From the NCBI GenBank assembly GCA_023284085.1, contig JAKVHY010000012.1, positions 62,001 through 126,000 on the forward strand: a DNA stretch of 64,000 nucleotides, written 5' to 3'. Shown piece by piece: positions 48,821 to 56,891 of this stretch. Both the position numbers and the translations under genes were made by a program. Below the pieces are notes generated by a model. The model saw only the letters and a program-made list of their open reading frames with translations, did no database searches and was not told where the DNA came from. Numbering within the stretch: position 1 is the first letter of the stretch; each line of letters opens with the position of its first letter. This stretch comes from Shewanella benthica (GTDB taxonomy: Bacteria > Pseudomonadota > Gammaproteobacteria > Enterobacterales > Shewanellaceae).

Positions 48821-50638
48821 ATGCCTCTGCCGATCCGTTTTGTTATTTTTTGTCTCTCTCTTGTATGTTTTTCCATTTCTGCTCAAGAGGAAATTCAACC
48901 CATTCATGCCGAGGAACATATAAAGGTTTTTAAGGTCGGTGTGCTCGCTAATCATGGCGTGCAGAAGGGGATGGAACGTTGGCAGGCGACCATGGATTAT
49001 TTAAGTGAACAGGTTCCTGGTACTCGTTTCGAGGTCGTGCCCGTTGACTTTGATGAGATGAGTCGTCAGTTACTCAGTTATGAAATCCAATTTATCGTGA
49101 CCAATCCAGGTCAATACCTGAAGCTTAGTGGACACTTTCCGCTTTCATGGTTGGCGACGATGAAGAGTGTCAAGCATGAACAAACCACTTTTGCTATCGG
49201 CTCAACCATTATTGTGCGAGCCGATAGTCAGATATATACCCTCAAAGATCTGCAAGGCAAGCACATAGTTGCCAGCGATCCGCAGGCATTGGGTGGATAT
49301 CAGGCGGCTATTGGCCTATTTCATAAAATGGGCTACACCCCCGAAAGCTTTTTTGGCTCTATGCGCTTCTTAGGGTTTCCTTTAGAGCCCATCGTTTATC
49401 AGGTCAGGGATAGAACCGTCGATGCTGCAATCACACCATTTTGTACTCTCGAAGAGATGATTGATGAGGGTATGGTTAATAAGGCGGACTTCAGGGTGAT
49501 CCACCCGACTAAACCTGAGGGTTGTGATTGTCTTGTGAGTACTCAGTTATATCCTAATTGGTCTTTTGCCTCTGCCGATACGGTTTCACCCAAGATCACC
49601 CAAGAGATCGCTTTGGCACTTTATGATCTTCCGGCCGATCATATCGCCGCAATTACCGCTAAAAACTCAGGTTGGACGGCGCCTATTAGCCAGTTCAAAG
49701 TGATACAGCTATTTAAGGAGTTGCAACTTAAGGTGCCACCTCCACCGTTACATGAAACTGTTTTGAAGTGGATAGAGCGTAACAAGGAGTGGGGGATCTC
49801 CCTATTACTGCTGTTTATCGTGTCTACCACCTATCACCTTTGGCTCGAGTATAAATTCAGAGAGAAGAGTGAATACCTGGTAGAGGCTGAGCGACAGTTA
49901 AAAGATAAAGCCTTACAAGTAGAACGCATGCAAAGTGCCGCTATTTTGGGTGAGATTGGCTCGGGACTCGCCCATGAACTTAATCAGCCAATAGCCGCAA
50001 TCACTCAGTATAGTGAAGGCGGAATGATGTGGCTGAACAATAGAGGCGATGGTGACTCAGAGCTCTATGAATTACTGGCTAAGGTCAATGCTCAGTCTAT
50101 CCGGGCTGGCGCAGTGGTACACAGGATTAGAAGTCTGCTGAAGCGGCGTAAGGCTCATGCCGAAGCCCTGAATTTACAAGACGTGGTTAGTAATTCTTTA
50201 GTGCTGTTTCGGCGTGAATTTGATAGCCAGAGTATTAGGCTAACTCAGGAAACATCAGGCTCAGTGTACCCGATTAAAGGTGATGAGGTGGGACTAAGCC
50301 AGGTTTTAGTCAATGTTATCAAGAACAGCCTAGATGCAATGAATGATATAAACAGAGTGGATAAACAGATCTGTGTTCTACTCGACTTTGAGGAAGCTCA
50401 AATTATCCTGCGAGTGATAGATAATGGTCCGGGGTTACAAGGTGAAGCAAGTGAACTGATGGCATCATTCTGCTCCACTAAAGATGATGGACTAGGCCTA
50501 GGACTCGCCATCTGTAAAGATGTTATCAATCAACATAAAGGCGAGTTTACAATAGAAAATAATAGTCAGCATAAGGGGTCGAGATGGGAGCAAGGTTGCG
50601 TAGTGACCATCATGCTACCCAGAGACACAAAGGAATAA
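48821..50638 (+). CDS. Sensor histidine kinase of the ThsS/TtrS type
   Basis: A 605-residue sensor with a signal peptide (CLSLVCFSISA), a periplasmic PhnD-like binding domain (about residues 35-300), one membrane helix (near 325-343, GISLLLLFIVSTTYHLWL) and a cytoplasmic kinase. The phosphorylated histidine is H385 in GSGLAHELNQPIAAITQYSEGG; the ATPase part has NVIKNSLDAM, DNGPGL and GLGLAICKDVI. Periplasmic cysteines in PFCTLEEM and PEGCDCLVS are the kind of residues through which a sulfur-compound sensor might act, as reported for TtrS. It is divergent from its regulator gene, and an unknown protein gene starts two bases after its stop. Confidence 0.87.
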   Translation: MPLPIRFVIFCLSLVCFSISAQEEIQPIHAEEHIKVFKVGVLANHGVQKGMERWQATMDYLSEQVPGTRFEVVPVDFDEMSRQLLSYEIQFIVTNPGQYLKLSGHFPLSWLATMKSVKHEQTTFAIGSTIIVRADSQIYTLKDLQGKHIVASDPQALGGYQAAIGLFHKMGYTPESFFGSMRFLGFPLEPIVYQVRDRTVDAAITPFCTLEEMIDEGMVNKADFRVIHPTKPEGCDCLVSTQLYPNWSFASADTVSPKITQEIALALYDLPADHIAAITAKNSGWTAPISQFKVIQLFKELQLKVPPPPLHETVLKWIERNKEWGISLLLLFIVSTTYHLWLEYKFREKSEYLVEAERQLKDKALQVERMQSAAILGEIGSGLAHELNQPIAAITQYSEGGMMWLNNRGDGDSELYELLAKVNAQSIRAGAVVHRIRSLLKRRKAHAEALNLQDVVSNSLVLFRREFDSQSIRLTQETSGSVYPIKGDEVGLSQVLVNVIKNSLDAMNDINRVDKQICVLLDFEEAQIILRVIDNGPGLQGEASELMASFCSTKDDGLGLGLAICKDVINQHKGEFTIENNSQHKGSRWEQGCVVTIMLPRDTKE

Positions 50639-50640
50639 AT

Positions 50641-51411
50641 ATGAGTTTGAAACGGAATTTGTCTAAGGGGCTACCTTTAGTTGTACTGTTAATCTTAGTG
50701 TTTTTAGCTGGCTACGGGTTAGCAAGTTTTCAAGGGAAAAGGCTACAAATAACTAAGGAACTAGACAGCTTTCACCGGGAGATATTAATCGCTTTTCGTT
50801 TGCTCGACCAGTATACCGGTCAGTGTGATGTTCAGAAACATATCAATTTTTCAGATTATATTGTCCATGCAAATGACAAATATGCTTTAGTGCTTAATAA
50901 GGCGAATGGCTTTCCCTATTACCTTGGTTTATCGGCTAGTCGAGATCACTATAATTCCATCTATGAGTTTAACGAGAGGGTTAGTGAGTCCAGAGCTGAG
51001 CTGCTTAAGTGCAACAATCAGACTTCAGTTGTCGAGACACATCAAATACAGATAATCTTGCCAAAATATATGGGCAAGTATAAACAGCAGATGACTGAGT
51101 TTGCTCAGTTTGGGGGAGATAACCCTTTTCAGTCTGTTGAGATGACTCATCAAGTTTTAATACAAGAGGTAGAAGCTAAGGCCCTCGCTCAAAGGATTGC
51201 ACAAACCATGCTAACTGATGGGTTTGTTGTTGCCGGTGAGGTGAGTGATTTTAATATTGATAATGGCACGGCTTATATCGTGTTCGGTATGGATGAGGAT
51301 GGTTGGGCTGGGGTTTCGGTCGCTATGGCTGAGATACGCCCCTTGGTGGAGTTGAATCTGCTACAGTATCCTGAAATAAACAAGGTTCACTTCGGTCGTA
51401 AGCCGGAATAA
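50641..51411 (+). CDS. Unknown membrane-anchored protein in the thiosulfate locus
   Basis: A 256-residue protein that I do not recognise. The ATG at 50641 is chosen because AAGGA precedes it and a membrane helix follows at once (LPLVVLLILVFLAGYGLASF); the frame upstream overlaps the kinase. The rest is charged and mostly helical to about residue 190, then a strand-rich end with GTAYIVFGMDEDGWAGVSVAM. Two cysteines, near residues 62 and 123, are in the probable periplasmic part. It begins two bases after the sensor kinase stop and is followed by a terminator, so it is cotranscribed with the kinase. A helper in signal sensing is possible. Confidence 0.7.
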   Translation: MSLKRNLSKGLPLVVLLILVFLAGYGLASFQGKRLQITKELDSFHREILIAFRLLDQYTGQCDVQKHINFSDYIVHANDKYALVLNKANGFPYYLGLSASRDHYNSIYEFNERVSESRAELLKCNNQTSVVETHQIQIILPKYMGKYKQQMTEFAQFGGDNPFQSVEMTHQVLIQEVEAKALAQRIAQTMLTDGFVVAGEVSDFNIDNGTAYIVFGMDEDGWAGVSVAMAEIRPLVELNLLQYPEINKVHFGRKPE

Positions 51412-51432
51412 CATCGCTAAATACAGATAGAT

Positions 51433-51460
51433 AAAGGGGACATATGGTCCCTTTATTATA
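51433..51460 (+). terminator. Terminator after the unknown gene
   Basis: AAAGGGGAC and GTCCCTTT pair with one bulged base around ATATG and are followed by ATTATAT. It separates the sensor transcript from psrABC. Confidence 0.6.
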
Positions 51461-51592
51461 TGGAAGTTCTCTATTTTCATACTCTGAACCTTCCGGCTTG
51501 TGCTTCCCCTCAAGAGTTTGCTCGACGATAACTCACACTTTCTTGCCTACTTCGCCAAATACACCTGCGTCGGATCACATTCACTTCGCCTA

Positions 51593-51606
51593 TGTGGTTT
51601 ACCACA
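51593..51606. promoter_or_regulatory. Palindromic operator candidate upstream of psrA
   Basis: TGTGGT-TT-ACCACA is a perfect 14-bp palindrome 113 bases before psrA. It is a candidate binding site of the ThsR-like regulator. I see no second copy in the regulator-sensor spacer. Confidence 0.45.
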
Positions 51607-51687
51607 ATACCCTTACTTTTAGCATGGACTAATAATGGTCGCAAGCCCCGGATTAAAAGGGGGATAAATACTGTGATTAGTGAGTGT

Positions 51688-51713
51688 TTCACCTGCAATG
51701 CAGGTGAAGGAGG
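51688..51713 (+). promoter_or_regulatory. Leader hairpin touching the psrA ribosome binding site
   Basis: TTCACCTGCA (51688-51697) and TGCAGGTGAA (51699-51708) are exact complements around one base. The last A is also the first base of the AGGAGG at 51708-51713, six bases before the psrA ATG. As DNA this could be an operator, as RNA a hairpin that limits ribosome access. Confidence 0.65.
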
Positions 51714-51718
51714 AAACC

Positions 51719-54001
51719 ATGATTAAGCTTGATAGGCGTAATTTTATTAAGGGAGTTGGAGCGGGAGGTGCAAGCTGTGCCTTAGCGACTATGTTGCCAG
51801 GATCTCTGGCGGCATTGGAAAATGCCCCACTCAAGGGAGTAGGCAAGGAGGTCGCCAGCATCTGTGAGATGTGCTCGACCCGCTGCCCGATATCGGCGCG
51901 GGTGGTCGATGGCAAGAATGTCTTCATTACCGGTAACAAGGAGGCTAAATCTTTCGGCGGTAAGGTGTGTGCCCGAGGTGGTGCCGGCCATAGCCTGCTC
52001 TACGATCCACAGCGGATCGTCAAGCCACTCAAGCGTGTCGGCGAGCGCGGCGAAGGCAAATGGGCCGAGATCAGCTGGGATGAAGCCTATGAGATGATGG
52101 CCACCAACCTGAACCGGATCAAGCGTGAACATGGCCCCGAGGCCGTGGCATTTTCCTCCAAGAAAGGTTCGCTGTCCGGTCACTTCTTCCATCTGGCCAA
52201 GGCGTTCGGCAGCCCGAATACCTTTACCCACGGCTCGCTATGCCCGGGTGCCTATGTGATCGCCTCTAAGTCTATGTTCGGCACTAAGCTGAAGCGAGAT
52301 CTGAGCAACTCTAAATATATTATTAACTTCGGCCATAACCTCTATGAAGGCATCAACATGTCTGAGACCCGAGGCATGATGAAGGCGCAGTCCGAAGGGG
52401 GTGCCAAGCTGGTGGTGTTCGAGCCCCGCTTCTCAGTGGTTGCCGATAAGGCCGATGAGTGGCATGCGGTGCGTCCCGGCACGGATGTGGCGGTGGCGTT
52501 GGCACTCTGTCATGTACTGATCACCGACAAGCTGTATGACCAGACTTTTATCGATCGCTATGTGGTCGGTTTCGAGGAGTTTGTCGCTGAGGTCAAAGCT
52601 TATACCCCTGAATGGGCCGAGGGCATTACCGATGTGAAGGCGCAAGATATTCGTCGCATCGCCCATGAACTTGCAGCGGCGGCCCCCCATGCGCTGGTTG
52701 ATTTTGGACATAGAGCGACCTTCACCACCGAAGAGTTCGATATGCGCCGGGCGATCTTCGCCGCCAACGTGCTGATCGGCAACATAGAACGCAAGGGTGG
52801 TCTGTATCTGGCTAAGAAAGCCAAGACCTATAACAAGTTTGCCGGCGAAACTGTGGCACCTAAGTTAGCCAAGCTCGGCGTGGAAGGCATGCCCACGCCA
52901 ACGGCGAAGCGCATCGACCAGATGGATAAGCAGTACACCATGGTGTGGAAAAATGGTGGAGTTTACCAGAGCATTCTCGCCGCGACACTGGAGGCTAAGC
53001 CCTATCAGCTACGCGGCTGGGTGATGAGTCGAACCAACCCAATGCAGACCATGACAGACAGGACTAAGGTGCTGGCAGCGCTTAAGAAAATGGAATTCGT
53101 TGCCGTCTGTGATGTATATATCAGTGAGACTGCGGCCTATGCCGATCTTATCTTGCCCGAGTCGACTTACCTAGAGCGTGATGAAGAGATCGCCGATAAG
53201 TCTGGCAAGAACCCCGCTTACTATGTGCGGCAACGCGTGGTGGAAACCATAGGTGATACTAAGCCGTCCTGGCTGATCTTTAAGGAAGTTGGCGATGCCT
53301 TGGGTCTAGGCAAGTTCTATCCCTGGCAGAACATGGAAACCCTGCAGCTGGCCCAGCTTAGCCGGGATGACAAGGCTCTGCGTCATATCAAGGAAAAAGG
53401 CTATGTCAGCTATGGCAAGCCCCTGATGTTACGGGAGGCCTCCATGGTGGCTGAGTTTTCCGACACCTATGCTAATGCCAGAACCCCAGACGAAGATGGC
53501 ACCTATGCCAGTGCGCTTAAATTCAAGACGCCAAGTGGCAAGATTGAATTGAGCTCGGCGGCGGTCGAGTCATTTGCACCGGGACGCGGGGTGATCCGTT
53601 ACCGTGATGCGCCGCTTAAGCGCGCCGATGAGCTGTATTTCATTCAGGGTAAGGTTGCGATACATACCAATGGTGCTACCCATAATGTGCCCATTCTCGC
53701 CAATCTGATGGCCGACAATGCCGTGTGGATCCACCCGGTAACCGCGGGCCGCTTGGGCATCAGCCATGGGGATGCAATTCGCCTGACTAGCAGTGTCGGC
53801 AGTGAAACCAGTTATGCTCTGGTCACTCCCGGGATCCGTCAGGATACCGTGTTTGCTTATATGGGATTTGGCTCAAAAAACAAAGAGTTAATCAGGGCTA
53901 CGGGCAAGGGACTGCATTGCGGCAATCTGTTGCCAGATAGCACGGCTCCCGTCGTTGGTATGAACTTACACACCACAGGTGTCAAGGTCGAAAAGGTCTA
54001 A
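51719..54001 (+). CDS. psrA: Thiosulfate/polysulfide reductase, molybdopterin catalytic subunit
   Basis: A 760-residue periplasmic molybdenum enzyme. The ATG at 51719 gives a Tat signal (DRRNFIKGVGAGG) behind an AGGAGG; the longer frame has no support. A [4Fe-4S] site follows (CEMCSTRCPISARV, then KVCARGGAG), then the bis-MGD-binding domains (GSLCPGAYVIASKSMFG and the closing FGSKNKELIRATGKGLHCGN). Length fits PsrA/PhsA (about 760) and not TtrA (about 1020). In S. oneidensis psrABC is needed for thiosulfate and sulfur respiration. Cysteine is not evident as Mo ligand in the stretch I checked, so I leave polysulfide against thiosulfate open. Confidence 0.92.
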   Translation: MIKLDRRNFIKGVGAGGASCALATMLPGSLAALENAPLKGVGKEVASICEMCSTRCPISARVVDGKNVFITGNKEAKSFGGKVCARGGAGHSLLYDPQRIVKPLKRVGERGEGKWAEISWDEAYEMMATNLNRIKREHGPEAVAFSSKKGSLSGHFFHLAKAFGSPNTFTHGSLCPGAYVIASKSMFGTKLKRDLSNSKYIINFGHNLYEGINMSETRGMMKAQSEGGAKLVVFEPRFSVVADKADEWHAVRPGTDVAVALALCHVLITDKLYDQTFIDRYVVGFEEFVAEVKAYTPEWAEGITDVKAQDIRRIAHELAAAAPHALVDFGHRATFTTEEFDMRRAIFAANVLIGNIERKGGLYLAKKAKTYNKFAGETVAPKLAKLGVEGMPTPTAKRIDQMDKQYTMVWKNGGVYQSILAATLEAKPYQLRGWVMSRTNPMQTMTDRTKVLAALKKMEFVAVCDVYISETAAYADLILPESTYLERDEEIADKSGKNPAYYVRQRVVETIGDTKPSWLIFKEVGDALGLGKFYPWQNMETLQLAQLSRDDKALRHIKEKGYVSYGKPLMLREASMVAEFSDTYANARTPDEDGTYASALKFKTPSGKIELSSAAVESFAPGRGVIRYRDAPLKRADELYFIQGKVAIHTNGATHNVPILANLMADNAVWIHPVTAGRLGISHGDAIRLTSSVGSETSYALVTPGIRQDTVFAYMGFGSKNKELIRATGKGLHCGNLLPDSTAPVVGMNLHTTGVKVEKV

Positions 54002-54013
54002 TCGGAGGCAGTT

Positions 54014-54586
54014 ATGAGTAAACGTTATGTGATGGTGCACGATGAAAACAAGTGCATCGGCTGCCAGGCCTGTAATGTGGCATGTCGCAGTGAGAATGGC
54101 ATCCCTGAGGGGGTGACCCGATTGCAAGTTAGGGTGGAAGGGCCATTCGGCCTGGCGCCAAACCTGCACTTTAAGTATCACAGGGTATCGTGTCAGCAGT
54201 GTGAAGACGCGCCCTGCGTCAAGGTCTGCCCGACCGGAGCCGCCTATGTCGGCGAGGATGGCATAGTCACTATCGACGACGATAAGTGTGTCGGCTGTAT
54301 GTATTGTGTGGCGGCGTGTCCTTACAAGGTGCGATTCGTTAATCCAGAAACTAAGGCCACCGACAAGTGCAACTTCTGCAAGGACACTCGTCTTGCCCGA
54401 GGTGAACAGCCGGCTTGTGTGACTGTGTGTCCGACCGACGCGCTGACATTCGGTGATGCCAACGATCCCGACAGTGAGGTGGTGAGACTACTTAACAGTA
54501 AGATAAGTTATCAGGATAAGACTCACCTCGGCACTAAGCCAAGGGTCTATCGCATTCCGACTAAGAGAGGGGGGATCCAGTCATGA
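54014..54586 (+). CDS. psrB: Polysulfide/thiosulfate reductase iron-sulfur subunit
   Basis: A 190-residue electron-transfer subunit with four ferredoxin-type cysteine clusters: CIGCQACNVAC, CQQCEDAPCVKVCP, CVGCMYCVAACPYKVRF and CNFCKDTRL with CVTVCP. This is the NrfC/PsrB/DmsB pattern of four [4Fe-4S] centres, which carry electrons from the membrane subunit to PsrA. There is no own signal sequence, as usual; it should be exported with PsrA. A GGAGG lies before the ATG, and its stop overlaps psrC by four bases (ATGA). Confidence 0.94.
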   Translation: MSKRYVMVHDENKCIGCQACNVACRSENGIPEGVTRLQVRVEGPFGLAPNLHFKYHRVSCQQCEDAPCVKVCPTGAAYVGEDGIVTIDDDKCVGCMYCVAACPYKVRFVNPETKATDKCNFCKDTRLARGEQPACVTVCPTDALTFGDANDPDSEVVRLLNSKISYQDKTHLGTKPRVYRIPTKRGGIQS

Positions 54587-55536
54587 ACAACATCTGGGGT
54601 GACATGGCGCAATATGATCCGGTGACATGGAACTGGATCATCGCAATCTATCTGTTTATGGCGGGCTTGTCCGCCGGCAGCATCTTAATCGGTATCGGGT
54701 TGCGCTGGTATTCTAGTGATGAGGATAAAAAAAGTGGTAAGGAGAGCGCTATCCTCAAGGCGGCCGCAATCATCAGTCCGATTGCGATCAGTTTAGGTCT
54801 GGCTTGTCTGGTCTTAGATCTGACCAAGCCGTTCCATTTCTGGTTGATCTTGATTAATTACAACTTCGAGTCGGTGATGGCATTGGGTGTGCTGGCGCTA
54901 CTTGCCTACACACCACTGGGCATAGCATACGCATTGATTGTGCTGCGTGATGAGCTCGCTAAATGCAAGCTTGGTTTTCTGTTGCCAGTGGCTCAGATGT
55001 TATTGCCATTTAGAAAAGCGATTGAGGTGTTGCTGTTTATCCTTGCTATCGGGGTTGGTGCCTATACCGGTTTCCTTATCTCGGCAATGAACGCTTATCC
55101 CATGCTTAACACGGCCGTACTGCCTGCACTCTTCCTGGTTTCTGGTCTGTCAGCGGGTGCTGCTGCCAACTTAGTTGTGGCACTGCTGATGTTCAACGTC
55201 GATAGTCACGATAAAGAGCTCAGTAAAATGCATGGGTTAGAGTTACCTGTGATGGCAACCGAGATCATGTTCCTGTTTATGTTGTTTTGCGCGCTCTACT
55301 TCAAAGGTGGCGCAGCTGCATTAGCGTTAGCATCGCTCACCACCGGTGTGTGGGCTAGTGTGTTTTGGATCGGCGTGGTAGGTATTGGCTTTGGCATTCC
55401 CCTGCTATCGATGCTGATGCCAGCATCTACCCGCCACACCAAAACTGCAATGATTGTGGTGGCCTGTAGTGGCTTAACCGGAGTGTTGGCACTAAGACAT
55501 TTTATAATCTACGCAGGACAAAGTTACATCTATTAG
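54583..55536 (+). CDS. psrC: Polysulfide/thiosulfate reductase membrane anchor, NrfD family
   Basis: A 317-residue quinol-oxidising membrane subunit of the NrfD/PsrC type. At least eight hydrophobic helices are visible, starting with WIIAIYLFMAGLSAGSILIGIG, which is the family's characteristic first helix. Further typical parts are LDLTKPFHFWLILINYNFES and GFLISAMNAYPMLNTAVLPALFLVSGLSAG. It takes electrons from menaquinol and passes them to PsrB. The start overlaps the psrB stop. A clear terminator follows at 55603, so psrABC forms one transcript. Confidence 0.93.
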   Translation: MNNIWGDMAQYDPVTWNWIIAIYLFMAGLSAGSILIGIGLRWYSSDEDKKSGKESAILKAAAIISPIAISLGLACLVLDLTKPFHFWLILINYNFESVMALGVLALLAYTPLGIAYALIVLRDELAKCKLGFLLPVAQMLLPFRKAIEVLLFILAIGVGAYTGFLISAMNAYPMLNTAVLPALFLVSGLSAGAAANLVVALLMFNVDSHDKELSKMHGLELPVMATEIMFLFMLFCALYFKGGAAALALASLTTGVWASVFWIGVVGIGFGIPLLSMLMPASTRHTKTAMIVVACSGLTGVLALRHFIIYAGQSYIY

Positions 55537-55934
55537 GTGAGTGCTAATGTGCCGCTTATGGTATTAGTTCATCGTTAGCCTACAGGTTGATGATGGACAT
55601 CGAAGCCCAGATGTAATGTCTGGGCTTTTTGTTGTTCTGCTTTTTGTTGTTCTGCTTTTTGTTAATGGGTATTGGGATAATTTTGTTTGAAGTTAATTTT
55701 TATTATATCTAGATAACTGTAAAACTATGGTATTAGTAGTATTTCCAATACCAATCAGCCCAAGGAAACCCACCTAAAAGATACAACAAACTTGTTATCT
55801 GACAAGTTCAAACCCTGAACTCTTAGGTATTTTTAATCTCTGCCTCAGTTACGTTTATTACAATGGATTACTTAGTTGTTTCTTTCAAAAAAAGTCAGCT
55901 GTTAAAAGAGGGTTTTGTTATCAAGGATAAATCT
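55537..55934. other. Intergenic region after psrC
   Basis: About 400 bases: the psrABC terminator, a 15-bp direct repeat GTTGTTCTGCTTTTT in its T-rich tail (about 55630-55662), and a weak AACTTGT/ACAAGTT dyad at 55789-55808. An AT-rich part from 55675 likely holds the promoter of the next gene. Confidence 0.6.
55603..55632 (+). terminator. Rho-independent terminator of psrABC
   Basis: AAGCCCAGA (55603-55611) pairs with TCTGGGCTT (55619-55627) and is followed by TTTGTTGTT. It is the only strong stem after psrC. Confidence 0.88.
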
Positions 55935-56339
55935 ATGTCTAAGCCAAAAGCTAAGTCGACTCGGCGTATGCCTTGGGTTTCTATCGGTGTCATCACATCC
56001 ATAGTGATCATTATTGGGCTGTTGTTAACGATGATGCCTAAAGGTTTTAAGGCGACACACGAGCAAATAGGCACAGGCAAGCCTGCTCTAGTGTTTGTCT
56101 ATGATCCCAATCTTACAGTGAGTGGCAGCCAGACAGAACAAATGAATGAAGCTCGCGACTATCTTAGTGATCAAGTGTTCTTTCTCGTCGCCCAAGTGGG
56201 CAGCCCCGAGGGCGACCAACTGATCGCTAAACACCGCGCTAGACCAGCGGAGCTTTTACTCTTTGATCCATCAGGTAGCCTGATTAAAAGGCAGTATGCT
56301 TTGAAAAGTGCTAGCGAGCTCATCCAGTGGGTGCGCTAG
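55935..56339 (+). CDS. Membrane-anchored thioredoxin-fold-like protein without cysteines
   Basis: A 134-residue protein. The ATG at 55935 has AAGGA upstream; the frame extends further but without support. A membrane helix (VSIGVITSIVIIIGLLLTMM) is followed by a domain with a thioredoxin-like order: KPALVFVYDPNLTVSGSQTEQM, then VFFLVAQVGS, PAELLLFDPSG and ALKSASELIQWV. The usual CxxC is missing; no cysteine is present at all. It may be a scaffold or a redox-inactive member. It follows psrABC but after a terminator. Function unknown. Confidence 0.55.
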   Translation: MSKPKAKSTRRMPWVSIGVITSIVIIIGLLLTMMPKGFKATHEQIGTGKPALVFVYDPNLTVSGSQTEQMNEARDYLSDQVFFLVAQVGSPEGDQLIAKHRARPAELLLFDPSGSLIKRQYALKSASELIQWVR

Positions 56340-56463
56340 GTAATGGCTAAATATGAAACAAAGGGTCACAGCTAGTCACCCTTTCGGTGGCAATCATGGT
56401 AAATATAACCGCTAAATTATTTTGTGTTACAGTGCTTGGGTATTTCAAAAACAAGGATGAGTG

Positions 56464-56700
56464 ATGAGTAGTCATCAAGAGATTATAGGGAAAGGGATGC
56501 TTAGGTTTATCGTACTTCGTGGTGTGCTGGGCTGGGGAGTGACAACTGCTTTTATTGTGCAGATTATCATGTCAATGACCAGTGATAAGAGCTTCTTTGA
56601 TGGCTTTATTACGTCACTGATAGCCTTCCCACTAGGAGGTATTCTATACGGGTACGTCACCTGGATGATGATGCTGAACAAGTCTAGACAGCTAAAGTAA
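56464..56700 (+). CDS. Small two-helix membrane protein
   Basis: A 78-residue protein with two hydrophobic segments (about residues 18-37 and 47-68, GVTTAFIVQIIMSM and LIAFPLGGILYGYVTWMMML). A ribosome site (AAGGA) lies before the ATG at 56464, which is preferred to the GTG directly upstream. The double-helix pattern with a closing basic end resembles small uncharacterised inner-membrane proteins of marine bacteria. Function unknown. Confidence 0.6.
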   Translation: MSSHQEIIGKGMLRFIVLRGVLGWGVTTAFIVQIIMSMTSDKSFFDGFITSLIAFPLGGILYGYVTWMMMLNKSRQLK

Positions 56701-56775
56701 GACTAATTCGAAGATAGATTATCCAGATAAATATGGCTACGCCAAATTCACCGTGTCGCAGGCTATAGATAGCTA

Positions 56776-56845
56776 TGAAGGTTCGACCTTCAACATTATC
56801 TCCCTATTACCAAAATCTAAATTAGCCATGAAGGTAAGGCCTTCA
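56776..56845. repeat. Pair of related hairpins
   Basis: TGAAGGT/ACCTTCA around TCG (56776-56792) and TGAAGG/CCTTCA around TAAGG (56829-56845). Both are set in ATGAAGG...CCTTCAA. They fill the gap between the small membrane protein gene and the convergent transporter gene. Confidence 0.65.
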
Positions 56846-56891
56846 ATTCCCCATTAGATGGCAATTTAAGTTCCAAGCAAATAAGACAATT

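Larger units (their letters stand above)
51412..51718. promoter_or_regulatory. Promoter and leader region of psrABC
   Basis: About 300 bases between the unknown gene and psrA. It contains a terminator at 51433-51456, a perfect palindrome TGTGGTTTACCACA at 51593-51606 and a hairpin at 51688-51708 that touches the psrA ribosome site. No FNR-like TTGAT-N4-ATCAA site is visible. The short frame at 51444-51632 looks spurious. Confidence 0.7.

Noticed and set aside
48673..48933. 86-codon frame over the start of the sensor kinase gene
   Set aside because: It overlaps the kinase signal peptide region in another frame and has no protein-like pattern.
51444..51632. 62-codon frame upstream of psrA
   Set aside because: It begins in a terminator hairpin and crosses the palindrome; no ribosome site.
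55628..55662. 15-bp direct repeat in the T-rich tail of the psrABC terminator as a mobile-element trace
   Set aside because: Low-complexity T-rich sequence; slippage explains it.
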